A stretch of 33,132 bases of DNA, taken from Nitrospirales bacterium. GTDB taxonomy: Bacteria; Nitrospirota; Nitrospiria; Nitrospirales; UBA8639. The position numbers and the translations under genes are program-made. The notes under the pieces are model-generated. The model was not told the DNA's origin. It saw only the letters and a list, made by a program, of their open reading frames with translations, and made no database searches. Location: NCBI GenBank assembly GCA_022824735.1, contig JAJDZI010000001.1, forward strand, positions 1 to 33,132. The letters run 5' to 3'. Positions within the stretch are counted from its first letter, which is position 1, and each line of letters starts with the position of its first letter. Positions 14,462-22,100 of the stretch are shown piece after piece.

Positions 14462-15952
14462 GTGCCTTCACGGGTTGCGCACGTGCAGAAACTCGAAACA
14501 CTGAATTTTGACAACACCTACGCCCGGTTGCCCGAGGTCTTTTTTGAACGGGTCATGCCCACGGGCTTCGAATCCACCCACCTGGTCAGTTTCAATCCTT
14601 CGGCTGCAGCCCTGATCGGCCTGGACCCGGATGAAGCCAAGCGCCCGGAGTTCCACAAGGCGATGGGTGGCAAGCTCCTCATGCCGGGCAGCGACCCCAT
14701 TGCCATGCTCTATGCCGGCCACCAGTTCGGTCACTACGTGTCGCCGCTGGGGGACGGACGGGCGATCCTGTTGGGCGAAGTCCGCAACCAGGGTGGCGAA
14801 AAATGGGACCTGCATCTCAAAGGGGCGGGGATGACGCGGTTTTCACGGGACGGCGACGGGCGGGCGGTGCTTCGTTCGACGATCCGGGAGTACCTGTGCG
14901 GTGAGGCCATGCACGGGTTGGGCGTTCCGACGACCCGCTCCCTGTGTCTCATCGGCAGCGATGAAGCCGTACTGCGGGAGAGCGTGGAGACCGGCGCGAT
15001 GCTTGTGCGCATGGCGCCAAGCCACGTCCGGTTCGGGACCTTCGAAGTCTTCTTTTACCGTCGCCAACATGAACACCTCAAGACGCTGGCGGATTACGTC
15101 CTGGCCCAGCACTTCCCGCATCTTGGCGGCGGCCCCGGCGTCTACGCGCGATTCTTGCGTGAAGTCGCCGAACGAACGGGCCGGCTGATTGCCCAATGGC
15201 AGGCCGTGGGTTGGGCGCACGGAGTCATGAACACCGACAACATGTCGATTCTCGGGCTGACCCTCGACTACGGGCCCTATGGCTTCATGGATGATTTCAG
15301 CCCCGGGTTCATTCCCAATCATTCCGACCATCACGGCCGGTATTCGTTTCAGAACCAGCCCGATATCGGGTATTGGAACGTCCGTGCGATTGCGCAAGCC
15401 CTGTCCCCCCTGGTGGAAGAAGCCGACGTCCTCGGAGCCCCTGAAATCTATGAAGCCGTCATGCAGCAGACCTATGCGGATTTGATGCAGGCCAAGTTGG
15501 GATTGAAAGAAGCCCGGGAAAGCGACGACAAGCTCCGGCGCGACCTGCTCGCGCTCATGCACGGCAACCACGTGGATTACACGAATTTCTTTCGCGCGCT
15601 TGGAACCTTCAACCAGGATGATCCCTCTGCGAACGGGTGCCTGCGCGATCAGTTTCTCGACCGGGAAGGATTCGACTGGTGGGCGGACCGGTACTGCGCG
15701 CGGCTCAAAGCCGAACACAGCGTGGACGCCGACCGCAAGGCAGGTATGGACGCCTGCAATCCCAAATACGTGTTGAGGAATTACCTGGTCCACATCGCGA
15801 TTGAACGGGCAGCCCGGCACCGGGATTATTCCGAGATCGACCGCCTGCGGGAATTGTTGCGTCACCCGTTCGATGATCAACCCGGGATGCACGAGTATGC
15901 CGCCCCCCCGCCGGATTGGGGCAAGCAGATTGTGGTGAGTTGCTCGTCATAA
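14462..15952 (+). CDS. selO: Protein adenylyltransferase SelO (YdiU family)
   Basis: The 496-residue protein matches the SelO pseudokinase family along its whole length. Motifs include LNFDNTYARLPEVFF, AMLYAGHQFGHYVSPLGDGRAILLGE, HLKGAGMTRFSRDGDGRAVLRSTIREYLCGEAMHGLG, WAHGVMNTDNMSILG and DYGPYGFMDDFSP. Family members transfer AMP to Ser, Thr or Tyr of target proteins and help defend against oxidative stress. The C-terminus ends in CSS; the Cys corresponds to the selenocysteine of eukaryotic orthologues. The first possible start is GTG 14462. The GTG at 14483 gives an N-terminus (QKLETLNFDN) closer to that of most family members and is a serious alternative. It is a single-gene unit between repeat regions. 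Confidence 0.95.
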   Translation: MPSRVAHVQKLETLNFDNTYARLPEVFFERVMPTGFESTHLVSFNPSAAALIGLDPDEAKRPEFHKAMGGKLLMPGSDPIAMLYAGHQFGHYVSPLGDGRAILLGEVRNQGGEKWDLHLKGAGMTRFSRDGDGRAVLRSTIREYLCGEAMHGLGVPTTRSLCLIGSDEAVLRESVETGAMLVRMAPSHVRFGTFEVFFYRRQHEHLKTLADYVLAQHFPHLGGGPGVYARFLREVAERTGRLIAQWQAVGWAHGVMNTDNMSILGLTLDYGPYGFMDDFSPGFIPNHSDHHGRYSFQNQPDIGYWNVRAIAQALSPLVEEADVLGAPEIYEAVMQQTYADLMQAKLGLKEARESDDKLRRDLLALMHGNHVDYTNFFRALGTFNQDDPSANGCLRDQFLDREGFDWWADRYCARLKAEHSVDADRKAGMDACNPKYVLRNYLVHIAIERAARHRDYSEIDRLRELLRHPFDDQPGMHEYAAPPPDWGKQIVVSCSS

Positions 15953-15969
15953 TGATGGGTCTCGCCTGC

Positions 15970-16250
15970 CTCTTGTCATTCTGAGCGAAGCGAGGAATCG
16001 CCTTGCTGTCATCCCTGACTCCCCCCTCTGTCATCCCCGACATTTTTAATCGGGGATCCAGCATCTTTGTTTTTTGCAGTTGTAGCTGCCGCATCTCATG
16101 CGGCTTGGAAAAGCCAAGGGCAAGAAGCGCCATGAGGCATGTCCCGGACTTTGATCCGGGATGGCGCGGCTACACATGCAAAAAGAAAACCTCTGGATCC
16201 CCGATCGGAGTCGGGGATGACGGAGGGGGCGGAGTCGGGGATGACGGAGT
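15970..16250. repeat. Cluster of structured intergenic repeats
   Basis: The 431-bp gap between selO and the YugP-like gene holds no gene. It contains a REP-like GTCATTCTGAGCGAAGCGAG near 15976. An inverted pair follows: GTCATCCCCGA...TCGGGGATCCAG at 16030-16061 and CTGGATCCCCGA...TCGGGGATGAC at 16193-16221. Between them are perfect hairpins GCCGCAT/ATGCGGC (16088-16104) and TCCCGGA/TCCGGGA (16142-16161). An 18-bp unit, GGAGTCGGGGATGACGGA, occurs at 16208 and again at 16231. Confidence 0.7.
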
Positions 16251-16383
16251 GGGAATTGTCAACGAATTACTGAACACATACAAGGATGACCAATCCGGTG
16301 GTCTGAAGCGACTTCTATCCCCGGTGGTGTCCACAAAAGAAAAATTGTTATCCTTGGGTAGTCTGGGAGGTCTGTGAATCACG

Positions 16384-17070
16384 ATGATACGAGGCGTTCT
16401 TCTGTTGCTTCTGATCATGGCCGTGTTGATCGGGCCGCAGTTGTGGACGAAATGGGTCTTCAACAAACATCGTGGTCATCGTGAGGACTACGCCGGGACG
16501 GGCGGCGAACTGGCTCGGCATTTGCTCGATCGGTTCGAGATGTCGCACGTGCAGGTCGAGACCACGGAACTCGGGGACCACTATGACCCGCAGGCCAAGG
16601 TGGTCCGGTTGCTTCCGGATCACTACAACGGCAAGTCGTTGACCGCGGTGACGGTCGCGGCGCACGAGGTGGGACACGCGATTCAGGATCACACCGGCTA
16701 CAGGCCGCTGCACGAACGCACGAAACTCATCCGGTTGGCGCAAGGCGCGGAAAAGGCCGGGTCCTTCGTCATGCTCGGGATTCCCATCGTCGCCGGGCTG
16801 ACCCGTTCACCGGCCGGTGGTTTACTGGTATTGCTGGCGGGGCTTGCCGTGATGTCGATGGGGGCGTTGGTGCATCTCGTGACTTTGCCCGTGGAATGGG
16901 ATGCCAGCTTTCGCCGGGCCCTGCCGATCCTCGAACAGGGGCACTATATCCCGCCGAAGGACATGGAAGGGGCGCGAACCATCCTGACGGCCGCCGCGCT
17001 CACCTACGTTGCAGCATCCCTAGGCGGCCTATTGAACATCTGGCGCTGGATCACGCTCCTGCGACGGTGA
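16384..17070 (+). CDS. YugP-type neutral zinc metallopeptidase, membrane protein
   Basis: The 228-residue protein starts with a hydrophobic segment (MIRGVLLLLLIMAVLIGPQL). It carries HEVGH at residues 94-98 (VAAHEVGHAIQDHTGY) and the family segments AKVVRLLPDHYNGKSLTAVT and LVTLPVEWDASFRRAL. Further membrane segments lie around 130-165 and 198-222. This matches the Zn_peptidase_2 (YugP) family, about 225-230 residues long, with the active site near the membrane. The physiological substrate is not established. It appears to be transcribed alone. Confidence 0.93.
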   Translation: MIRGVLLLLLIMAVLIGPQLWTKWVFNKHRGHREDYAGTGGELARHLLDRFEMSHVQVETTELGDHYDPQAKVVRLLPDHYNGKSLTAVTVAAHEVGHAIQDHTGYRPLHERTKLIRLAQGAEKAGSFVMLGIPIVAGLTRSPAGGLLVLLAGLAVMSMGALVHLVTLPVEWDASFRRALPILEQGHYIPPKDMEGARTILTAAALTYVAASLGGLLNIWRWITLLRR

Positions 17071-17140
17071 AGAGAACGCATGTTCATTTCTCTCGAGGGT
17101 CCTGCGCCGTTGCCCTGACGACGGCAGGGCCGGCTGTCCC

Positions 17141-17449
17141 TCAATTTTCTGAAAGTTTCCTCAGCACCGTCTCCACCGGGGTTTCGAGCTTCTTTTTTTG
17201 ATTGCACTCGTGACATGCCGGGACGGTGTTGCCCTTGGTGGATTTTCCGCCGCGGGCCAGCGGCACGACGTGATCCATGGACAGTTGGTCCGGCTGGAAT
17301 TGGTTGCCGCAGTAGTGGCAGCGGCCTTGGTGAAGTTGCTGTTTCCACCAGGCTGTTCGTTTGAGTGCGCGGGCTTTGTCCCGCTCCTTGCGGATTCGTT
17401 TGGCGGTTTCGGGATCAGGGTCGATGTCAAAGTAGGGTTCGGGGGCCAT
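17141..17449 (-). CDS. HNH endonuclease domain protein
   Basis: The 102-residue protein has a classical HNH nuclease core. Zinc cysteines are C44/C47 (RCHYCGNQF) and C79/C82 (ACHECNQKK). The catalytic DH is at residues 59-60 (SMDHVVPLARGG) and Asn74 is in KGNTVPAC. The first 40 residues are a charged helix (AKRIRKERDKARALKRTAWWKQQ). Small stand-alone HNH proteins of this type occur near phage, restriction and toxin-antitoxin genes. It begins five bases after the end of the broken hicA frame, so it may have been third in a hicB-hicA-HNH unit. Its target is unknown. Confidence 0.92.
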   Translation of the reverse strand: MAPEPYFDIDPDPETAKRIRKERDKARALKRTAWWKQQLHQGRCHYCGNQFQPDQLSMDHVVPLARGGKSTKGNTVPACHECNQKKKLETPVETVLRKLSEN

Positions 17450-17454
17450 GCGTC

Positions 17455-17643
17455 CTACTTCTTCTGTTCAAACCCCAGTTGTTTGCGAATGAGATTGCAG
17501 AGACTCTCTTTGATTTCGGAATGACGGGGAACAAGTGCCTATTTGCCGTTTTGTGGATTGGAATACATGTCGTGTTTCTTTCCGTGTCTCCTCAGGTAAC
17601 AGCCTGACCCTACCAATTCCCGGATGAAAATCCCCCGCTTCAC
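17455..17643 (-). pseudogene. hicA: hicA toxin gene interrupted by an in-frame TAG
   Basis: From GTG at 17643, which overlaps the hicB stop as GTGA, the frame reads MKRGIFIRELVGSGCYLRRHGKKHD, then MYSNPQNGK. A TAG follows at codon 35 (17539-17541), then ALVPRHSEIKESLCNLIRKQ and a final stop at 17455-17457. The two halves together are a full-length HicA (62 codons) with the family's RHGKKHD catalytic-His region and the VPRHSEI motif. Only one codon separates them, and at this place HicA proteins normally have Lys, Arg or Gln. A single substitution to amber is the simplest explanation, and the toxin should be inactive. A sequencing error remains possible. Confidence 0.82.
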
Positions 17644-17849
17644 GCCACATGCACCGTAATTTCCTTCCTCTGTATGCCTGAATGTTCCAAAGAAGGTTCT
17701 GTTTCTACCATCAGGTGATAGGCATCTCTAATGTTTGTTTCTAACTCGTCCAAGGTTGCCCCTTGGCTGAATACACCGGGAACTTCTTTGAGTTGTCCGA
17801 CGTACCATTCGTCATCCATCCAGTACTCAAGCGTAAAGTGTCTTTCCAT
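17640..17849 (-). CDS. hicB: HicB-family antitoxin
   Basis: The 69-residue protein has the HicB partial RNase H-like fold: FTLEYWMDDEWYVGQLKEVPGVFSQGATLDELETNIRDAYHLMVETE. It is the short form without a C-terminal DNA-binding domain. GAGGA precedes the start at 17849. It overlaps the hicA start by four bases, with antitoxin first, an order found in many hicBA loci. With hicA broken, the antitoxin may be a relic or may neutralize HicA from elsewhere in the genome. Confidence 0.88.
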   Translation of the reverse strand: MERHFTLEYWMDDEWYVGQLKEVPGVFSQGATLDELETNIRDAYHLMVETEPSLEHSGIQRKEITVHVA

Positions 17850-18005
17850 CTTCGCGTCCTCTGTTTAACCCTGGGGGCAGGGATGGGGTCAATGCTATCG
17901 AGTGTAAAGAAGTTTTCTGTAATTTGCACGTGTGTGCCCGAGCCGCTCATGAAGGGCTCCTCTCCCCCCCGGCGTTCCGGATGCTTGCACGAAATGACTT
18001 TGGCG

Positions 18006-18027
18006 GGGATTCGGGAGGGTGTATACT
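18006..18027 (+). promoter_or_regulatory. Putative promoter of the exported EF-hand protein
   Basis: TATACT (18022-18027) lies about 16 bp downstream of TTGGCG (about 18000-18005). The expected transcription start falls close to the ATG at 18034, so the mRNA may have almost no leader. The GGGAGG at 18013-18018 is 14-15 bases from the ATG, further than usual. Confidence 0.3.
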
Positions 18028-18033
18028 GTCAAC

Positions 18034-18666
18034 ATGTTTCGGACGGAATCATGGAAACGGGTTCGTCGGTTTGCAGCGTTGGCGTTAGCGGCGGCGCTTT
18101 GCATGGGGGGCATGAGTTGGGCTGCGGTCGGCAACGGCGTCTTCGAGGGATTCGTGCACCATATCGCCCAACAGATTACCAGGGACAAAGTTGAGTTTGC
18201 CGTCGCGGAGTCCTGTACCTCGTGGTTTTATGAGCAATTGAAAAAGCCTTCCCCTATGCGCCCTGACGTGCAACAGCTTTCTTTCGTCACGGAAGAAGAC
18301 CGCTCCCATGCGTGTGCCGGTCGATACCCCGGCATCAATGAAGCGCGTCAGGCCTTTGCGCACAGTCAATCCACGCTCTCGTTGAGCCTGACGTTTTATC
18401 AGTTGGCGTTGGTGGCCGATCGTGACGATGATGAGCGGTATGACGCGAACGAACTACGGGATATCCTGACGTCCCTGAACGTCGTGTTGTTACAGGAAGA
18501 CCTTCCCGTTCAGCTTCTTGGGAAACTGAAGGGAAAATTCGACGACGTCCGTGAGACGGTCGAATTCACGATCCTGACCGATAGCATGCAGGCGTTGTAC
18601 AGCAAGGGGTACCGGTTTACCCAAGCGGATCAGGCCGCGATGGGTCGCGTGACGGGCGAATCCTGA
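18034..18666 (+). CDS. Exported protein with an EF-hand-like loop, function unknown
   Basis: The 210-residue protein has a signal peptide (WKRVRRFAALALAAALCMGGMSWA). The mature part is mostly helical and of no family I can name. Residues 129-140 fit an EF-hand loop: Asp at positions 1, 3 and 5, Tyr at 8, Asp at 9 and Glu at 12, between helices SLTFYQLALV and LRDILTSLNVVL. Calcium binding is thus plausible. Two cysteines (Cys61 and Cys94) could form a disulfide. ATG 18034 is chosen because the peptide before it (GTG 18019) adds nothing typical of a signal sequence. A MITE-like element lies just downstream. Confidence 0.75.
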   Translation: MFRTESWKRVRRFAALALAAALCMGGMSWAAVGNGVFEGFVHHIAQQITRDKVEFAVAESCTSWFYEQLKKPSPMRPDVQQLSFVTEEDRSHACAGRYPGINEARQAFAHSQSTLSLSLTFYQLALVADRDDDERYDANELRDILTSLNVVLLQEDLPVQLLGKLKGKFDDVRETVEFTILTDSMQALYSKGYRFTQADQAAMGRVTGES

Positions 18667-18684
18667 TGCCGCAGGAGATACCGC

Positions 18685-18830
18685 AGGAACCCTCTGATTT
18701 TTGTGATAGCGGGATGCAGGGCAAGGCGTCCCGGAGCGAAACCCGAGGCTTATCAAACGAGAGAGGCGAGGGTTGAGCGAGGACACAACGCCGCCCTGCG
18801 CCCGATAGCGCAAGAAAGCAGAGGGTTCCT
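18685..18830 (-). repeat. MITE-like foldback element, copy B
   Basis: The element is about 144 bp and bounded by perfect 12-bp inverted ends: AGGAACCCTCTG at 18685-18696 and its complement at 18819-18830. Its two halves also resemble each other in inverse orientation (for example GCGGGATGCAGGGC against CGGGCGCAGGGC), so the whole can fold back. On the minus strand it starts in the stop codon of the HEAT-repeat gene (TGA followed by GGAACC). Copy A at 13004-13146 is oriented the same way relative to msrA. Confidence 0.85.
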
Positions 18831-19483
18831 CAAGACATGCGTTCGACGGCTTCCTTGGACCGGCTCCGTACGGTCTGATCCCAGTCCTCCTTCATTGTAT
18901 ATTCCAATTTGGTTTTGGCTTCCGTGGCGCGCATGCGTCCCAGGGCCAATGCCGCGCAGCCCCGCACGTACGCGTGGTCGTCCTCCAACGCCTTGATCAA
19001 CAGGGGAATGCTTTCCCTGTGTTGCACGACGCCCAGGTAACTGGCCGCCATGCCCCGGAAGCGGTGCTGTTTGTCGCCCAGGGACCGTTTGAACGTATAC
19101 AGGAAGACCTCGGCCATGTCTGCGGCGACGCTTTCCAGCCCTTCCAGTTGAAACTCGTTCAGTTCAATCAGTTGGCTCGCGAGATCGAACCGTTTGCGTG
19201 GCGCCTTTTCATTGGAAAATTGTTTGAGGAGCCCGTCTCGCCGTTTCTTTTTGTTTTTGGCCCGTCTGACCTTGCGCACGTTCACCCACGTAATGAGGGT
19301 AAGCGCGACGGTCAGGAACAGGACGGGGACGACTTCATCGATGATAAAGTCCTGGGTGTCGAAGTCCAAGTGGTTCCAAATCCAGACCCCGCCGACGATC
19401 AGGATGATCAGGGCCAAGGCCACGCTGATGTTGGCTTGTCCCCGTTGATTGGTGAGATGAGATGAAGGCGCGTCGATGGCCAT
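18830..19483 (-). CDS. Membrane-anchored HEAT-repeat protein
   Basis: The 217-residue protein has two hydrophobic segments near the N-terminus: ISVALALIILIVGGVWIW, and VVPVLFLTVALTLITWV. A basic stretch (RKVRRAKNKKKRR) should lie in the cytoplasm. The C-terminal half is helical with HEAT/PBS-like repeats: FRGMAASYLGVVQHRESIPLLIKALEDDHAYVRGCAALALGRMRATEAKTKLEYTM. HEAT repeats usually bind other proteins. It begins 18 bp after the ABC permease gene and is probably the last gene of that operon. Its role in relation to the transporter is not known. Confidence 0.85.
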   Translation of the reverse strand: MAIDAPSSHLTNQRGQANISVALALIILIVGGVWIWNHLDFDTQDFIIDEVVPVLFLTVALTLITWVNVRKVRRAKNKKKRRDGLLKQFSNEKAPRKRFDLASQLIELNEFQLEGLESVAADMAEVFLYTFKRSLGDKQHRFRGMAASYLGVVQHRESIPLLIKALEDDHAYVRGCAALALGRMRATEAKTKLEYTMKEDWDQTVRSRSKEAVERMS

Positions 19484-19501
19484 GACGCCAAGTCGCGAAC
19501 C

Positions 19502-20287
19502 CTACCCGATTGCCCGGCGGAAGGCTTTCGCTCCACCGTACAGGCACACGGCGTCGAAGATGGCCAGGATCACGAACGCCATGCCGACCCGGGGAATGGC
19601 TGCGTCCCATCCCGTAATGATGAGCGGGCGGACGGCGTCGATGACCCAGGTCATCGGGTTCACCAGGGCGACCACCTGCATCCATCCCGGCATGGCCGAC
19701 AGGGGCACGAGCGCCGAACTGAGAAAAATCATGGGTAGGGACAGAAAGCCCAACATGGAAAAGAAATCTCCGTGGCTTTTGACGGAAAACGCCAGGGCCA
19801 TGGAGATAGCGGTCAGTCCCACGCCGAACAGCATTCCGATCACCAGGATCACGGCGATGCCCGGCAGCCCGGTTTCGAGGCGCACGCCGAAGATGAACGC
19901 GATGCTCAGGATGACCAGGATCTGCATGCCGGTAATGGCCATCACGAAGAGATACCGGCTCAGGATCACGGATGACCGGTGAATGGGCGTGGACATCATG
20001 CGTTCCAGGAATCCGTTCTCCTTGTCGAACAACAGGTCGACGCCGCCGGCCAGCCCGTTGTTGAGGACCGTCATGACGACCACCCCGCCCGCCAGGAAGC
20101 TCATGTAATTCGGGGCTTGCAGGACCTGAATGTTGGCGGCGTGCTGAAAGAGGCTGCCGAAGAAGATCAGCCAGAACAGCATGGGCTGGACCAGGGTGAA
20201 CAGCATGCTGAACTTCTCCCGGCTGAGCCGGCGTACCCACCGCATCGTCAGGGCCAGCACTTCCTGTCTGTAGTGTTGGAAGGTCAT
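19502..20287 (-). CDS. ABC-2 type transporter permease
   Basis: The 261-residue protein has six hydrophobic segments in the ABC-2 permease arrangement. The N-terminal amphipathic region is VRRLSREKFSMLFTLVQPMLFWLIFFGSLFQ. The conserved ENGFLERMMSTPIHRSSVILSRYLF loop follows, and then FLSLPMIFLSSALVPLSAMPGWMQVVALVNPMTWVIDAVRPLI. It matches DrrB/NodJ-like exporters that work with a DrrA-type ATPase. The ATPase gene lies upstream on the same strand, separated by 92 bp that contain a REP-like repeat. The exported substrate is unknown. Confidence 0.94.
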   Translation of the reverse strand: MTFQHYRQEVLALTMRWVRRLSREKFSMLFTLVQPMLFWLIFFGSLFQHAANIQVLQAPNYMSFLAGGVVVMTVLNNGLAGGVDLLFDKENGFLERMMSTPIHRSSVILSRYLFVMAITGMQILVILSIAFIFGVRLETGLPGIAVILVIGMLFGVGLTAISMALAFSVKSHGDFFSMLGFLSLPMIFLSSALVPLSAMPGWMQVVALVNPMTWVIDAVRPLIITGWDAAIPRVGMAFVILAIFDAVCLYGGAKAFRRAIG

Positions 20288-20312
20288 CAGTACACTTTCT
20301 TGAAACGACGAG

Positions 20313-20362
20313 ATGCTTCGCCAGGTCCTTCGCTTCGCTCAGGACAAGCTCAGAATGACAAA
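20313..20362. repeat. REP-like repeat between ABC ATPase and permease genes
   Basis: TTCGCTTCGCTCAGGACAAG followed by CTCAGAATGACAA is the reverse complement of the TTGTCATTCTGAGC...GAAGCGAAGG repeat type, also seen near 15975. It fills most of the 92-bp gap inside a putative operon and could form a hairpin that sets the relative expression of the two genes. Confidence 0.65.
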
Positions 20363-20379
20363 TTATGACTTATCGGCTC

Positions 20380-21363
20380 CTATTCTTCTTCCGTCGTGTC
20401 CGGGGTCCCGCCCCGTAATCCATGCCCGGTGTGGGCGACGAACACGTCATCGAGCCGGGGCCGATGGTATTCGATCCCATCCAGGCTGCAATCGAGACGT
20501 TGGGCCACTTCGATCACCGCGGGCAGGGATTTTTCCGGAGATTCCACGAGAATATCCAGCCCGCCGGATTTGAGGCGCACGTCCCGGACCAGGGGTAACG
20601 CCATGACCCCTTCACGCAGGCGAGGCAATGTATCCGTTTCGTGTTCCTTGATCGTCACCGACAGGCGGTCGCCCCCCAGCCCGGTTTTCAATTCCAGGGG
20701 CGACCCGATGACTCGAATGGTCCCGCCGTCGATAATCGCCAGTCGATCGCACAGTTGATCGGCTTCTTCCAGGTAATTGGTCGTCATGACGATGGTGATG
20801 CCGTTCTCGCGGAGTTGCCGGATGTAGTCCCATATCTTGAGCCGGCTTTGAACGTCCAGCCCCAGGGTCGGTTCATCCAAAAACACGATCCTGGGATTGG
20901 GGAGTAACCCGCAGGCAATATCCAGTTTGCGTTTCATGCCCCCGGAATAGGTCTTGGCCACGCGGTCCGCGTGCTCTTCGAGATTGACGAGCTTCAACAG
21001 TTCGTCGATCCGCGCGTTCGTTTCCGTCCGGGAGAGATGGTAGAGCCCCCCCAACAGTTCGAGGTGTTCGCGACCGGTGAGAAACCGGTCGACGGCGCGT
21101 TCCTGCGGCACGTAACCGATCAGGCTCCTGACGGTATCCGCCTCCCTGACGACGTCGTGGCCCAGTACCGTCGCCGTGCCGGCGGACGGGGGCAGTACGG
21201 TGATCAGCATCCGCAGGGTCGTGCTTTTCCCGGCGCCGTTGGGACCCAGGAGTCCGAAGATTTCACCGGCGCGCACCGTGAATGACAGGTCCTCGACGGC
21301 CGTCACCGGACCGAAGGTTTTCCCCAAACGCGCGACGTTGATCACCACGGCGGGATCCATCAT
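20380..21363 (-). CDS. ABC transporter ATP-binding protein, DrrA-like
   Basis: The 327-residue ATPase has Walker A GPNGAGKST, Q-loop GYVPQ, signature YSGGMKRKLD, Walker B IVFLDEPTLGLD and the switch region (MTTNYLEEADQL, with Asn where His is usual). The C-terminal extension after residue 230 (LKTGLGGDRLSVTIKEHE to the HRPRLDDVFVAHTG motif) is typical of the DrrA group of drug and polysaccharide exporters. Start choice: ATG 21363 overlaps the Lon-domain gene stop as ATGA, giving translational coupling. GTG 21369 is the only longer option. It pairs with the permease at 19502-20287. Confidence 0.95.
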   Translation of the reverse strand: MMDPAVVINVARLGKTFGPVTAVEDLSFTVRAGEIFGLLGPNGAGKSTTLRMLITVLPPSAGTATVLGHDVVREADTVRSLIGYVPQERAVDRFLTGREHLELLGGLYHLSRTETNARIDELLKLVNLEEHADRVAKTYSGGMKRKLDIACGLLPNPRIVFLDEPTLGLDVQSRLKIWDYIRQLRENGITIVMTTNYLEEADQLCDRLAIIDGGTIRVIGSPLELKTGLGGDRLSVTIKEHETDTLPRLREGVMALPLVRDVRLKSGGLDILVESPEKSLPAVIEVAQRLDCSLDGIEYHRPRLDDVFVAHTGHGLRGGTPDTTEEE

Positions 21364-22028
21364 CCCCACCCTGACAATTGAGTTTCACCGTCGAGTTTGA
21401 ACTTCAGGAAGTCGATCAGGCGGCGGGTTTGTTGGTGCAGGCTTTCGGCTTCGAGCAGGAACTGTTTTTCCAGCGGCGTCAAGTCCAGGCACGAGGAGAG
21501 CCCGTTGACAAGGACGCGATCCGTCATGGCTTCATCGGTCACAAGCTCGCACAGTTTATCGGCCTTCCGCGATTGCAGATAACGTATCGCCAACGCGGTG
21601 AGGGTAGTACGGACGGACCCTTGGGCAATCGTTTGAAACGGCTCGCCCGGTCCCAGCGTGATTTTGGCCTTGCGATACCGGGCGTCAAAATATTCCTCTT
21701 GAATCGTATAACGATACAAGCCTTGCAGGATCAGGTTTGACCGGCCATCCTGTAGCGGCTCGATATGGGTGATCCGACCGACGCATCCCAGCGGAAAGAT
21801 CGGGGGATTGCCGTAATACTGACTTTCCCATCCCTGTTTGAACAATGCCATCCCGATGCAGGAGCCTTTACGGCTGGCATCGGCCACCATGTCCCGGTAG
21901 CGCGGCTCGAAAATATGCAGGGGCAAATAGGTATCCGGAAACAGGACGACGTTGGGAAGCGGAAAGATCGGGATGATCTCGGGAACCGGAAAGGCCTTTG
22001 AAGAAGGCGTGTCATTTACCGCGGGCAT
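21360..22028 (-). CDS. Lon N-terminal (substrate-binding) domain protein
   Basis: The 222-residue product is a free-standing Lon N-domain. It begins IIPIFPLPNVVLFPDTYLPLHIFEPRYRDMV, continues with CVGRITHIEPLQDGRSNLILQGLYRYTI, and ends in a helical bundle. No AAA or protease domain is present. Such proteins are common in bacteria and may present substrates or act as adaptors, but their role is not established. ATG 22028 is preferred over the GTG at 22097, because the longer form would leave only three bases to the divergent start at 22101. It is the first gene of the ABC transporter operon. Confidence 0.9.
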   Translation of the reverse strand: MPAVNDTPSSKAFPVPEIIPIFPLPNVVLFPDTYLPLHIFEPRYRDMVADASRKGSCIGMALFKQGWESQYYGNPPIFPLGCVGRITHIEPLQDGRSNLILQGLYRYTIQEEYFDARYRKAKITLGPGEPFQTIAQGSVRTTLTALAIRYLQSRKADKLCELVTDEAMTDRVLVNGLSSCLDLTPLEKQFLLEAESLHQQTRRLIDFLKFKLDGETQLSGWG

Positions 22029-22100
22029 GCGGTACGATAGCCGACGCTCAAAATTCCTGTCAACGTGAAGGTTCGTTTGTATGGAGGATGGTGACACGAC

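Noticed and set aside
14843-15892. 349-codon frame antisense to selO
   Set aside because: It is fully inside a confidently identified gene, with composition typical of a shadow frame and no ribosome binding site.
16201-16250. CRISPR-like direct repeats
   Set aside because: Only two copies of an 18-bp unit with a 5-bp spacer and no cas genes; better explained by a duplicated repeat arm.
19335-20240. 301-codon minus-strand frame overlapping the ABC permease and HEAT-repeat genes
   Set aside because: Out of frame with both recognised proteins and of low-complexity Arg/Pro/His composition.
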